Of a DNA stretch of 64,000 bases, positions 1 to 8,666 are shown one piece after another. Each line of letters begins with the position of its first letter. The first letter of the stretch is position 1. The DNA is from Haloarcula ordinaria (GTDB lineage Archaea; Halobacteriota; Halobacteria; Halobacteriales; Haloarculaceae), in the NCBI RefSeq assembly GCF_029338275.1, contig NZ_CP119789.1:2480001-2544000 (forward strand), in the 5' to 3' direction. Made by a program: the position numbers and the translations under genes. The notes below the pieces were generated by a model. That model was not told where the DNA came from, did not search any database, and saw nothing but the letters and a program-made list of their open reading frames with translations.

Positions 1-212
1 AAGGTGCGGATTCGCTCCGGTGTGCACTCCTGTGACACGCCAGCGGCGCCGTCGAACGGCTCGTCTCGGCGGTGAATATAGATAGCGTCGATTCGCCGGC
101 CGTGAATACGAATTGACGCCACAGCCATACTACGGTCCGTCCTACGCCCGTCACGACACATGAGCCCGATTCCGTTTGTCTCCGGTCTCGAAGCAACACG
201 GAGGACGGACAG

Positions 213-353
213 ATGACCGACGCCGAATCGAAGCGTGTCGAACTAGCCTACGGCGAGTTCGAGTGCGCCGGCGAGCGCGTGGTCCGTCTCGAGGACGTCG
301 AGCGCGACGAGGCGTGGATTCGTTCGACGGTGTTCGTCCCGGTAGAGCCCTAG
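213..353 (+). CDS. Small acidic hypothetical protein (46 aa)
   Basis: An ATG at 213 follows a strong ribosome binding site (GGAGG at 200-204), and the frame stays open for 46 codons to TAG at 351-353. The product begins MTDAESKRVELAYGEF and ends STVFVPVEP. It has one cysteine, no membrane segment and a single-domain look. Third positions are mostly G or C, as in real genes here. It resembles the many short conserved haloarchaeal proteins of unknown role, but I cannot name a family. Its stop overlaps the stop of the convergent lipoprotein gene in a shared CTAG. Confidence 0.65.
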   Translation: MTDAESKRVELAYGEFECAGERVVRLEDVERDEAWIRSTVFVPVEP

Positions 354-907
354 GGACACGGCTGGTCGGCCATCGACTGGCGCTCTGGCCCTTGCTCGAC
401 GGCTCGCATCGCACCACCATCGACCGTGACCAGCATCGCCTGCCCACCGTACCCGTGTTCCTGGTCGTGGCCGCGGACGACGACGCAATCGACACCAGCC
501 GGGATTTCGACCGTCTCGGAACGAGTGAACGGGGCCGTCGAGTGCGCGTGGAGCAGGTCTCGTCGCCCCAACTGCTCTCCGTCGAACGTCTCGACCTGCC
601 ACCAGTCCGCGTAGCCGTCCTCGCCATCGTCGTCGTGGTACAGCGTCACGTCGAACCGGTAGTTCCGGTCACCGCTGTTCGTCACGGCCACGTCGGTCAC
701 GTTCGCTTCGCGGAGGTCCAGGTCGTCGCCCGTTGGCTCGTCAGTCGCCGAAGGGGTCGGCATATCCGTTGCTTCCGTGGCCGCCTGGGTCACGGGTTCG
801 GACGGTTGCGCCTCGGGTGCAGAACCGTCGCCACAGCCAGCGAGGGTCGCCAGGGCTGCGACCCCTGCCGTGAGGACAGTCCGTCGCGTCCTGTCGAGGT
901 CGGTCAC
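350..907 (-). CDS. Tat-exported lipoprotein, unknown function
   Basis: The 185-residue protein starts with a twin-arginine signal (DRTRRTVL) followed by a hydrophobic stretch and a lipobox, LAGC, near residue 25. It should therefore be exported folded and anchored by a lipidated cysteine on the outer face of the membrane. A Thr/Ser/Pro-rich spacer (about 30-60) leads to a predicted beta-rich domain (about 65-185). Haloarchaeal surface lipoproteins commonly show this layout. No enzymatic motif is visible. It converges on the 46-aa gene. The start is supported by the position of the Tat motif. Confidence 0.8.
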   Translation of the reverse strand: MTDLDRTRRTVLTAGVAALATLAGCGDGSAPEAQPSEPVTQAATEATDMPTPSATDEPTGDDLDLREANVTDVAVTNSGDRNYRFDVTLYHDDDGEDGYADWWQVETFDGEQLGRRDLLHAHSTAPFTRSETVEIPAGVDCVVVRGHDQEHGYGGQAMLVTVDGGAMRAVEQGPERQSMADQPCP

Positions 908-1017
908 ACCGACCCAACGGGGCGAGCAGTAAAAAACCAGCCGGGAAACCCCCTCTTACGGTCGCTGCTTTCACTGTCAGGGTGTACAGTCATACTGTCA
1001 GCGAACCATTCTCTCTC

Positions 1018-1359
1018 ATGGTTGCAGGACGTCTACTAGAGTGGCTCGTCAGGGACACGGTGCAAGAAGCGAATCGAGACGTGAGCCGAGTGAAGCGAAA
1101 CGCGGTCAACGTCGTCACCCACCCCATCAGAACGCTCTTCAACATCGTCTTCATGACGCTCCTCTTCGGCGTGCTGTACACCATCGTTTACGACGGCGCG
1201 GCCGTCGCCACGGTGGACGCTGCCGAGGGCAACAGTCTGGCGATGGCGCTGGCTATCCTCCCGCCGCTGCCGATACTGGCGCTCATCGGGGCGGCCATGG
1301 TCGTGCTGGTCCCGCTCACGATGATCTTGCAGGGGTTCAAGAAAGACTGGGAACACTAA
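1018..1359 (+). CDS. Small membrane protein, two predicted helices
   Basis: The 113-residue protein has a basic, soluble N-terminal third and two hydrophobic segments, roughly residues 40-60 (IVFMTLLFGVLYTIV) and 75-100 (ILPPLPILALIGAAMVVLV), ending in FKKDWEH. I chose the ATG at 1018 over an in-frame GTG at 982. The family is not recognised. It is transcribed away from the lipoprotein gene and converges on glyA with a 36-base gap. Confidence 0.6.
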   Translation: MVAGRLLEWLVRDTVQEANRDVSRVKRNAVNVVTHPIRTLFNIVFMTLLFGVLYTIVYDGAAVATVDAAEGNSLAMALAILPPLPILALIGAAMVVLVPLTMILQGFKKDWEH

Positions 1360-1395
1360 ATCGGAAGCGTACTGGACTCGAACAGCGACCGACGC

Positions 1396-2643
1396 TCAGT
1401 CGTACAGCGGGTACTCGTCGGTGAGCTCGTCGACACGCTCGCTGACCTCGGCGACGACGGTTTCGTCCTCCGGAGCGTCGACGACCTCGTAGATGAGGTC
1501 TGCGACCTCGCGGCAGGTCTCCTCGTCGAATCCACGGGTCGTCAGCGCGGGCGTCCCGGCGCGGATGCCCGATGGGTTGAACGCGGAGCGCGTCTCGCCA
1601 GGGACCGTGTTGGCGTTCAGGACGATGCCGGCGTCCTCGAGTGCGGCCTCCACGTCCTTGCCCGTCGTGTCGGGGTGCGAGGGACGCAGGTCGATGAGGA
1701 CCAGATGGTTGTCGGTGCCGTCCGAGACGAGTTCGAGGCCGTGCTCCTGGAGTCGCTCGCCGAGGGCCTTCGCGTTGTCGACGGTCTGTGCGGCGTACGC
1801 CTCGAACTCGGGTTCGAGCGCTTCGCCGAAGCCGACGGCCTTGCCGGCGACGTTGTGCATCAGCGGGCCGCCTTGCGAACCGGGGAAGACAGCCGAGTCG
1901 ACGTCGTCGGCGTACTCCTCGTCACACATGATGATGCCGCCGCGGCCGGCGCGGATAGTCTTGTGCGTCGACCCGGTGACGAAGTCAGCGACGCCGACGG
2001 GCGACTCGTGGACGCCGGCGGCGACCAGACCAGTGATGTGCGCGATGTCGGCGAGGTGGTAGGCGTCCACGGCGTCGGCGGCTTCCTGGATGCGCCCGAA
2101 GTCGACCTCGCGCGGGTACGCCGAGTAGCCCGAGACGATGATGTCCGGCTCGAACGCCTCGGCTTTCTCTTTCAGAGCGTCGTAGTCGATGTAGCCCGTC
2201 TCCTCGTCGACCTCGTACTGCTCGACCTCGTAGACCTGGCCGGCGAAGTTCGCCGGGTGGCCGTGCGAGAGGTGGCCGCCGTGGGTCAGGTCCAGCGAGA
2301 GAATCTTGTCGCCGGGGTCGAGCACGGCGAGGTAGACACCCATGTTCGCCTGCGAGCCCGAGTGGGGCTGGACGTTGACGTGGTCGGCACCCCACAGCGC
2401 CTTGGCACGGTCGATGGCCAGTTGCTCGACGTCGTCGGCGAACTCACAGCCGCCGTAGTATCGCGAGCCGGGATAGCCCTCGGCGTACTTGTTCGTCAGT
2501 TCGGAACTCTGGGCTTCGAGGACCGCCTCGCTGACGTGGTTCTCGCTCGCGATCATCGCCAGCGTGTCGTTCTGGCGGGCGCGCTCGCCCTCCAGCGCGT
2601 CTGCGACAGCAGGGTCCGTCTCGCGGACTGTGTCGTAGGTCAT
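1396..2643 (-). CDS. glyA: Serine hydroxymethyltransferase
   Basis: This PLP enzyme interconverts serine and glycine, passing the C1 unit to a folate or tetrahydromethanopterin-type carrier. The 415-residue product is of normal family length. It shows the N-terminal motif IASENHVSEAVLEAQSS, the substrate-loop segment YAEGYPGSRYYGG, and the PLP-lysine motif GSTHKTIRAGRGG with Lys near residue 228. I chose the inner ATG at 2643 (MTYDTVRETDP), where family similarity begins, rather than the upstream start at 2670. A TATA-like TTAAGC lies on the minus strand near 2757-2765. It is divergent from the CHAT gene. Confidence 0.96.
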   Translation of the reverse strand: MTYDTVRETDPAVADALEGERARQNDTLAMIASENHVSEAVLEAQSSELTNKYAEGYPGSRYYGGCEFADDVEQLAIDRAKALWGADHVNVQPHSGSQANMGVYLAVLDPGDKILSLDLTHGGHLSHGHPANFAGQVYEVEQYEVDEETGYIDYDALKEKAEAFEPDIIVSGYSAYPREVDFGRIQEAADAVDAYHLADIAHITGLVAAGVHESPVGVADFVTGSTHKTIRAGRGGIIMCDEEYADDVDSAVFPGSQGGPLMHNVAGKAVGFGEALEPEFEAYAAQTVDNAKALGERLQEHGLELVSDGTDNHLVLIDLRPSHPDTTGKDVEAALEDAGIVLNANTVPGETRSAFNPSGIRAGTPALTTRGFDEETCREVADLIYEVVDAPEDETVVAEVSERVDELTDEYPLYD

Positions 2644-2838
2644 ATCGACTTCTCTGGACCCGCCCGACAATAAGCTACCCTTTGGGCGACCGTGTGAGAG
2701 CCAGTGACGAGCGCGAACACGAACCTGTCAGGTTCGAACTAATGGCTTTCTTCCGCTCGCTTAAGCAGCGGTCTGAAACACGATACGGGGGTATTTAATG
2801 GAGCCAAAATATTGTGGATGGCCGACACGAACCAGTAC

Positions 2839-2847
2839 GTATTTAAT
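2839..2847 (+). promoter_or_regulatory. TATA box of the CHAT-domain gene
   Basis: GTATTTAAT is centred near 2843, which places transcription start near 2869, about 10 bases before the ATG at 2879. A second similar box (TATTTAAT at 2790-2797) could give a longer transcript. The spacing argues for the start at 2879 rather than the upstream in-frame ATG at 2798. Confidence 0.5.
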
Positions 2848-2878
2848 CGACTCTCGCAGAGTTGGGACCGTACGTCAC

Positions 2879-4597
2879 ATGGGGGTGACTGAGATTGTGG
2901 GAGTAAACGACGAAGTCGACGCAGACCGGGGCACAGCCGAGACGACCGGCTTTCGTAGCGACTCCGAGACGGGACCGGCAGAGATCCAGGTCCCGGGGAC
3001 GGTCATGGGCGTCGCGACCGGCCTGTCGTATCTGAGCGCGGCCCACCGCTCGATGGCGCCCGCTCGGTCCCATCCGGACCACCGGAGCCACCCGCCGCTC
3101 GTGACCGTTGGCGACACGGTCTCCGTCCCGCGGTCCGTCCGTGACCGGAAACCCGAGACCGGTATCGAACTCGCGGTGCCGGCGACCGTCTCGGACCTGT
3201 TCGTCGCTGCGCCGCTCGCGTACTATCTGGGCGCGGACCTGCGGGCCGTCGACCGGGACACCGCGGTCCTCACGGCGGCTGGGACGAGCGTCAGACGGCG
3301 GTTCGAGCGACGGCCGCAGTTCCAGGACCGCGTGGCCGCGCTCCTGAGACGCGTCTTCTACCTCGACTGTCTGGTTCGACGGGTCGACGCAGACACGAGT
3401 GCCGGCGACCTGCTCAGTCGGCTCGACCTCGACCCGGAGTCGGTCCGGTCGCTCTCGCCGGCCGGTCGACTGGAGCGCTATCTGGCGGTGCCCGACGACA
3501 CGCTCGATGGCACACTGCCCGACTGGCACCTCGCGACGCACGTCCATCCCTCCATCGAACGGGCTCGATATCTCCCCTTCCTGCTCGACAAACTCAGTCT
3601 GGTCTACATCGCCGACGGGGCCGAGATGGAGCCACGGGACCTCCTCGACAGGACGTTGACCGACGCCTTCCCGACACGCGGTAGCGACTCGCCCGCGGAG
3701 TCGGTACTGGCGCCGTCGCTCGGTGCTGGCCGGTCACAGGCCTGGATGGCCCCGGGGACGCCCATCGACGCGTTCAAGACGACGCCGGCGGCCTTCGAGA
3801 ACCGGGGGCGCTACCGTGACCGGGATACCGAGCCGGTATCGGTCGCCGTCGTCCGGAACGACGACGGGATGGCAGACGAACACGGGGCCGTCGCCGAGAT
3901 ATACCGCGGCGCGGACCGCTCGGTGGACGTCACCGTCAGCGAGCGACTGCGCACGGACGAGCTGGCGGCCGTGTTCGAAGCCGAGAACGACTTCGTGCAT
4001 TTCATCGGACACTGTGACGACGCGGGCTTGCGCTGTCCCGACGGGAACCTCGCGTCGGACTCGCTCGGGGACGTGCGCACGCCCACGTTCTTCCTCAACG
4101 CCTGTGGCTCCTACGACGAAGGGCTGGCGCTGGTCCGCCGGGGTGCCGTCGCCGGTGCGGTGACGTTCACCGACGTCCTCGACAACCACGCCGCGTTGGT
4201 CGGCACCGCCTTCGCGCACCTGCTGAGTCACGGCTTCTGCCTCCAGCGAGCCATCGAACTGGCCCGCCGCCGTATTATGATGGGGAAGGACTACGCCGTC
4301 GTCGGTGACGGCACGTACGCGCTCGTCTCCCAGGGCACCCATCCGATAGTCGTGTGGCTCTCGGAGTGCGACGGCGGCTACGAGCTGGCCTGTGAGGTGG
4401 TCACGCCGCGCTCGGCCGGTGGGCACTACCGCGTCCCCTTCGCCGACGAGCAGACCCTCAACGGGACGAAGCGGACGTTCACCGTCGGTGCGGAGCGGCT
4501 GCCCGGGGAGCTGCGGGCGGCGTCGTTCCCGATCATCTTCGACGGCGAGTTCTACTGGTCCGACGACCTGGCCGCCCACCTCGAGTCGAGCGAGTAG
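2879..4597 (+). CDS. CHAT-domain (caspase-like) cysteine peptidase homologue
   Basis: The 572-residue protein ends in a CHAT-like fold. The catalytic His motif HFIGHC (His near 378) is followed about 30 residues later by LNACGS (Cys near 409), after predicted beta strands VSVAVVRN and TPTFFLN. Then comes the typical GAVAGAVTFTDVL helix-strand region. The His-Cys order and the NAC context are hallmarks of CHAT/clan CD peptidases. Residues 1-310 form an unrecognised N-terminal region. The last about 80 residues (VVWLSECDGGYELACE onward) look like a beta domain. No signal peptide or membrane helix is seen. It lies 237 bases upstream of tbsP on the same strand. A caspase-like dyad is visible; protease activity is inferred, and the substrate is unknown. 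Confidence 0.75.
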   Translation: MGVTEIVGVNDEVDADRGTAETTGFRSDSETGPAEIQVPGTVMGVATGLSYLSAAHRSMAPARSHPDHRSHPPLVTVGDTVSVPRSVRDRKPETGIELAVPATVSDLFVAAPLAYYLGADLRAVDRDTAVLTAAGTSVRRRFERRPQFQDRVAALLRRVFYLDCLVRRVDADTSAGDLLSRLDLDPESVRSLSPAGRLERYLAVPDDTLDGTLPDWHLATHVHPSIERARYLPFLLDKLSLVYIADGAEMEPRDLLDRTLTDAFPTRGSDSPAESVLAPSLGAGRSQAWMAPGTPIDAFKTTPAAFENRGRYRDRDTEPVSVAVVRNDDGMADEHGAVAEIYRGADRSVDVTVSERLRTDELAAVFEAENDFVHFIGHCDDAGLRCPDGNLASDSLGDVRTPTFFLNACGSYDEGLALVRRGAVAGAVTFTDVLDNHAALVGTAFAHLLSHGFCLQRAIELARRRIMMGKDYAVVGDGTYALVSQGTHPIVVWLSECDGGYELACEVVTPRSAGGHYRVPFADEQTLNGTKRTFTVGAERLPGELRAASFPIIFDGEFYWSDDLAAHLESSE

Positions 4598-4834
4598 CGC
4601 CGGCACCCGTATCCACCACCAAGAACACAAGTGTCGTCTCGCCGTTGCGAAATCGCTGCCCGCTCGAAGAACCCGCCAGAATAGCGCTACAGAACCGTTT
4701 TCCGGTTTGATAACGACGATTCGATGGTTTATTTATCCAGGTAGAAGGCGAGAGTGAGTCCTCCGCGATAGAATTCAACACGAGTTGGCCGGTAAAATTA
4801 AATATGATACTGGACTATATATCTAGCAAAGACA

Positions 4835-5650
4835 ATGAGTACAAATCTGCTACAGGACGACATCGGAACCATCCTCACGTCCGTCTTCGACGCGGGTGAG
4901 ACACTGTACGTCGTCAATCCCTCCGGGGAGACGATCTCCGAGTTCATCACGACGCTGGAGGATAGTTCGGCCCACCCCGAAGTCCGGATGCTCGCCGAGG
5001 AACGGGTCCTGAAAGATATCATGGACGACTTCATCCTGGCCAGCACCGCCGCCGACCTCATCGAGGCCGAGACGCTCGCACTGCGACTGCTGGCGGACGG
5101 CCCGAACCACTCGATCGCAGTGACGAGCGACGAGGTGTACGCGCTCGTCACCGTCGGAGACTCCGTCGCGGGCCTGGGGACGGACGACGACGAATTCGTC
5201 GGCGACGTCTTCGGGTTCTACGCGGACGTCTGGGACGACGCCGAGGCGTTCTCGCTCCGAACACCGCCGCTCTCGCTCGTCCAGGAGACGCTGGAGTCCG
5301 ACATCGGCTCCGAGACGGCCGCCGACTTCGACGCGGTGCTCGGGTCGCTCGCGACCGCTCGCGGTGACGGTGACGGCCTGGACGAGGTGACAATCGCGCT
5401 CCTGGTCGCCGCGAAGAACGGCGAACTGCTGTACGACATCAGCAAGTGGGGGGAGGACATCGGCCTCGCGAGCAAGGCGACGTTCTCGCGGACGAAGACG
5501 AAGCTCGAGGACATGGGCCTCATCGACACCGAGAAGGTCCCCATCGACGTGGGCCGTCCGCGCCTCCGCCTCATGCTCGGCGACGAACGGCTGAAAGGGG
5601 CCGACACCGACGACCTGGCGAGTATCACCCAGAGTATCCTGGCGGCGTAA
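4835..5650 (+). CDS. tbsP: TbsP-family transcriptional regulator (DUF5821)
   Basis: The 271-residue protein begins MSTNLLQDDIGTILTSVF and carries the haloarchaeal DUF5821 pattern (VRMLAEERVLKDIMDDF, then ALVTVGDSVAGL). A C-terminal winged-helix region follows (YDISKWGEDIGLASKATFSRTKTKLEDMGLI, about 206-236) and then VGRPRLRLML. In Haloferax, TbsP acts with TrmB on glucose-responsive genes such as gapII; assignment here is by recalled family similarity. AT-rich TATA-like sequence (AAATTAAATATGATA, around 4795-4808) lies upstream. The neighbours are the CHAT gene and a YcaO gene, not sugar-metabolic genes. Confidence 0.8.
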   Translation: MSTNLLQDDIGTILTSVFDAGETLYVVNPSGETISEFITTLEDSSAHPEVRMLAEERVLKDIMDDFILASTAADLIEAETLALRLLADGPNHSIAVTSDEVYALVTVGDSVAGLGTDDDEFVGDVFGFYADVWDDAEAFSLRTPPLSLVQETLESDIGSETAADFDAVLGSLATARGDGDGLDEVTIALLVAAKNGELLYDISKWGEDIGLASKATFSRTKTKLEDMGLIDTEKVPIDVGRPRLRLMLGDERLKGADTDDLASITQSILAA

Positions 5651-5699
5651 GGCGGACGGTGGCTGTGGGTTTTTCTATCTCCTCCGTGTCTCACCAGGC

Positions 5700-7406
5700 A
5701 TGACCAGCATCGACGTCGCGGGGGAGGGCACTGCCACCGAGACCCTCCTCGCGGCGCTCTCGGACACGGACGCCGACGTACGACACAGTGAGGAACCCGA
5801 CTTCGACGGCGCCGACATCGTCGTCGTCGTCGACAGAATCGCCGCTGACCGATTTGGGCGAGCGAACGAGCGAGCGGGCGCGACGGGAACGCCGTGGGTC
5901 GCGGTGGAGCTCGGTGGTGTCGGCGGCGTGCCGGTCGTCGACGCCGCGGTGAGCGGATTCGGCCCGGAGGTGGGGTGTTTCGACTGTCTCGCGTCCCGCG
6001 TCGCCGCGAACGTGACCGACCACGACGAGCCGGTGGAAGCCCCCGACCCCGGCGTACAGCGGTTCGCGGGAGCGGTCGCAGGTCGCAAAATCAGCCAGTT
6101 CCTCGACGGCGACGCGGTGCTCCCCGGGACCGTCATCGAGGTACCTCACGCCCAGCGTCAGTTCCTCCCGGTTCCCGGATGCACCTGCGCCGCGGATCCG
6201 GACCGCACGCTCAGGCAGGCAGACAGCGAACCCGACGGGCCGGCGCTGGCCCGTGCGCAGGAGGGACTCGACGAGCGGGTCGGCGTCGTCAGCGAGGTCG
6301 GCGAAGCGGAGTCGTTCCCCGCACCGTACTACCTGTCGACGCTGGCCGACACCTCGGGGTTCAGCGACGCGACGGTCCCACGGCAGGCCGCCGGCGTCGC
6401 CGTCGACTGGGACACCGCCTTCATGAAGGCGCTGGGTGAGAGCTACGAGCGCTACGCGGCCGGCGTCTACCGGAGCGAGTCGCTTCCCACCGGCCCGCCC
6501 GCACGGGTCGAGAACCCCGTCGAGCCCACAGCGTTCGTCCGGCCCGAGGGGTGGGACTGGAGCGGCGAGTCCATCGAGTGGTACCCCGCCGAGCGGCTCG
6601 ACACCGGCGAGCGACACCACCTTCCGGCGGAGACGGTGTTGTACCCACCGCCCTCTCGTCGGGTCCGACCCCCGGTGACGACCGGACTGGGACTGGGAAG
6701 CACGGGGACAGAGGCGTTGCTCTCCGGACTCTACGAGGTCGTCGAGCGCGACGCCGCGATGCTCTCGTGGTACTCGACGTACGACCCGCTGGGTATCGCC
6801 GTCGAGGGCCACGACACCTTCGAGACGCTCCGTCGGCGCGCGGCGTCCGAGAACCTCGAGGTGACGCCACTCTTGCTCACACAGGACGTCGACGTCCCGG
6901 TCGTCGGCGTCGCAGTCCAGGGCAACGAGTGGCCGGAGTTCGCGCTCGGCTCGGCCACGTCGCTCGACCCGGTCGACGCGGCCACGGGCGCACTGGCGGA
7001 AGCGCTCCAGAACTGGATGGAACTCGACGGGATGGGGGCCACAGAGGCGCAGGACGCGGATGGCGCCATCGGGCACTTCGCGCGTCGACCGGACGCCGCG
7101 GCGTCGTTCGTCGAGACGGAGACGACCGTCCCGGTGGACAGCGTCGGTCCCGACTCGGTCCCCGAAGGTGAGGACGAACTGGCGAAACTTGTCGACCGGG
7201 TGACTGCGGCCGGACTCGACCCGTACGCGGCGCGCATCACGACCCGCGACGTCGAGCGACTCGGCTTCGAAGCGGTCCGTGTCGTCTGTCCGACCGCACA
7301 GCCGCTCTTCTTCGACGACCCCTACTTCGGCGAGCGCGCCGAACGGGTGCCCGAGTCGCTCGGGTTCGCGCCACGGCTCGACCGGGAGCACCACCCGTTC
7401 CCGTAG
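5700..7406 (+). CDS. YcaO-domain protein with N-terminal zinc-binding partner domain
   Basis: YcaO proteins use ATP to activate amide backbones, as in azoline or thioamide formation. This 568-residue protein has an N-terminal region of about 180 residues with CFDC (Cys93/96) and CTC (Cys161/163), a likely zinc site as in cyclodehydratase partner domains. The C-terminal YcaO domain carries ATP-binding signatures (ALGESYERYAAG and LYEVVERDAAM), and the chain ends in HPFP, a proline-rich tail as seen in active cyclodehydratases. No dehydrogenase or precursor peptide lies beside it. The haloarchaeal homologues' substrate is unknown to me. The ATG at 5700 follows the tbsP stop by 49 bases, so co-transcription is possible. 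Confidence 0.85.
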   Translation: MTSIDVAGEGTATETLLAALSDTDADVRHSEEPDFDGADIVVVVDRIAADRFGRANERAGATGTPWVAVELGGVGGVPVVDAAVSGFGPEVGCFDCLASRVAANVTDHDEPVEAPDPGVQRFAGAVAGRKISQFLDGDAVLPGTVIEVPHAQRQFLPVPGCTCAADPDRTLRQADSEPDGPALARAQEGLDERVGVVSEVGEAESFPAPYYLSTLADTSGFSDATVPRQAAGVAVDWDTAFMKALGESYERYAAGVYRSESLPTGPPARVENPVEPTAFVRPEGWDWSGESIEWYPAERLDTGERHHLPAETVLYPPPSRRVRPPVTTGLGLGSTGTEALLSGLYEVVERDAAMLSWYSTYDPLGIAVEGHDTFETLRRRAASENLEVTPLLLTQDVDVPVVGVAVQGNEWPEFALGSATSLDPVDAATGALAEALQNWMELDGMGATEAQDADGAIGHFARRPDAAASFVETETTVPVDSVGPDSVPEGEDELAKLVDRVTAAGLDPYAARITTRDVERLGFEAVRVVCPTAQPLFFDDPYFGERAERVPESLGFAPRLDREHHPFP

Positions 7407-7439
7407 GTTGGCGCCGTTCGGGTGGGAAAATACGGAGGT

Positions 7440-8588
7440 TTAGATACCAAACGTCGCGCGCAGCATGTCGCGGGTCCCGGGCCCGAGGCCGACGGCCGTG
7501 ACCGCGACCAGCAAGAGGAGCGCGTACCGCGGACTGTCCTCCAGGAACTCGTCGTTGAACAGCCACACGACAGCCGAGGCGACGACCAGTTTCACGATGA
7601 GGAACGGCCAGGAGGTCCCCAGGACGGCCGTGAGGTTCGCGGGCTGGAGCGCTTCGGTGGTCGAGATGATGAAGGCGTTGGCCGGGTGCTTCGGGTAGTA
7701 GGTCAGCGGGACACCCAGCGTGTCCAGCCAGTCCGCGAGGAGGACGTTCGCCACGCCGTCGATGGCGTGGCCCCAGATGACCAGCAGGCCGATGAGCCCG
7801 GTGCCCGAGTTCACCTCGGGCTTGAACGCCTCGAACGCCCGGTAGAGCCCGTAGGACAGCGCGGTCGCGATACCGACGGTGACGAGCAGGACCGACGGAT
7901 ACGCCGTCGAGTAGTCGGTGGTGACGGCGACGAACGACAGGTAGACGAGGGTGACGAGGACCAGGACCGACCCGGTGACCGCCGTCGCGCGGTAGTAGTT
8001 CTCGATGTACCCCTCCTTCTCGGCCCAGACGGCGGTCACCAGCGTCGCGAGCGTCAGCAGGAAGACGGTGCCGTAGATGACGGGGCTGATGATGAGCGAG
8101 CTGAGCGGGTACTCGACGAACGGCGTGAACCCGGCTTCGAGCGCTCGGTCGGTCGCGTCCTCGACGGTTCGCAGCGCGCCGCCCAGCAGCATGAACGGGA
8201 CGAACGCGAAGTAGAGCTTCGGGTCCTCGGCGATGTCCAGGTTGTCGAGCAGGAGGTAGACGCCGACCAGCATGAAGATGAGGATGAGCATGTAGCCGAC
8301 CTCGGAGACGACGGTGTAGCCCGGCTCGGCGACGATTCGTCCGTCCTGGATGGCCGCAGCACAGCCGCTCGTAAGCGCTTCCGGTCCGCTGGGCGTCATC
8401 ACGGCGCAGCTGGCCGCTTTCGCGTCGGCGTAGACCGGGCCCCAGAAGTATCGCCAGAGGAACCCGTCCCAGACGACTCGCGGAACTGCGAGCGCCGCAA
8501 CGATGCCGACGACGAGGATGGTGACGAACGAGGCGATCCAGAGCCGTTCCGGACCGTACTCGTCGACGACTCGTCCGAAGGTGTTCAT
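7440..8588 (-). CDS. DUF63 family membrane protein
   Basis: The 382-residue, highly hydrophobic protein has about eight to nine predicted helices, for example LWIASFVTILVVGIVAAL near the N-terminus and YALLLLVAVTAVGLGPGTRD at the C-terminus. The segments FAFVPFMLLGGALRTVEDA and GHAIDGVANVL are typical of the archaeal DUF63 family, which has no established function. The start ATG at 8588 precedes MNTFGRVVDEYGPERLW. It converges on the YcaO gene with a 33-base gap and lies 78 bases downstream of the inositol-phosphatase-like gene on the same strand. Confidence 0.85.
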   Translation of the reverse strand: MNTFGRVVDEYGPERLWIASFVTILVVGIVAALAVPRVVWDGFLWRYFWGPVYADAKAASCAVMTPSGPEALTSGCAAAIQDGRIVAEPGYTVVSEVGYMLILIFMLVGVYLLLDNLDIAEDPKLYFAFVPFMLLGGALRTVEDATDRALEAGFTPFVEYPLSSLIISPVIYGTVFLLTLATLVTAVWAEKEGYIENYYRATAVTGSVLVLVTLVYLSFVAVTTDYSTAYPSVLLVTVGIATALSYGLYRAFEAFKPEVNSGTGLIGLLVIWGHAIDGVANVLLADWLDTLGVPLTYYPKHPANAFIISTTEALQPANLTAVLGTSWPFLIVKLVVASAVVWLFNDEFLEDSPRYALLLLVAVTAVGLGPGTRDMLRATFGI

Positions 8589-8666
8589 GCGTCACAGACC
8601 GGCATCGGGAGATTTCAGGCTTCCGGTCCCGTGCGCCGTGTCCGGGAAATCAACCGGCTCGTCAGC

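Noticed and set aside
176..1039. Long plus-strand frame opposite the lipoprotein gene
   Set aside because: It is the antisense shadow of a high-GC gene. Its protein is Arg/Val/His-rich without family motifs, while the minus strand has a Tat signal and lipobox.
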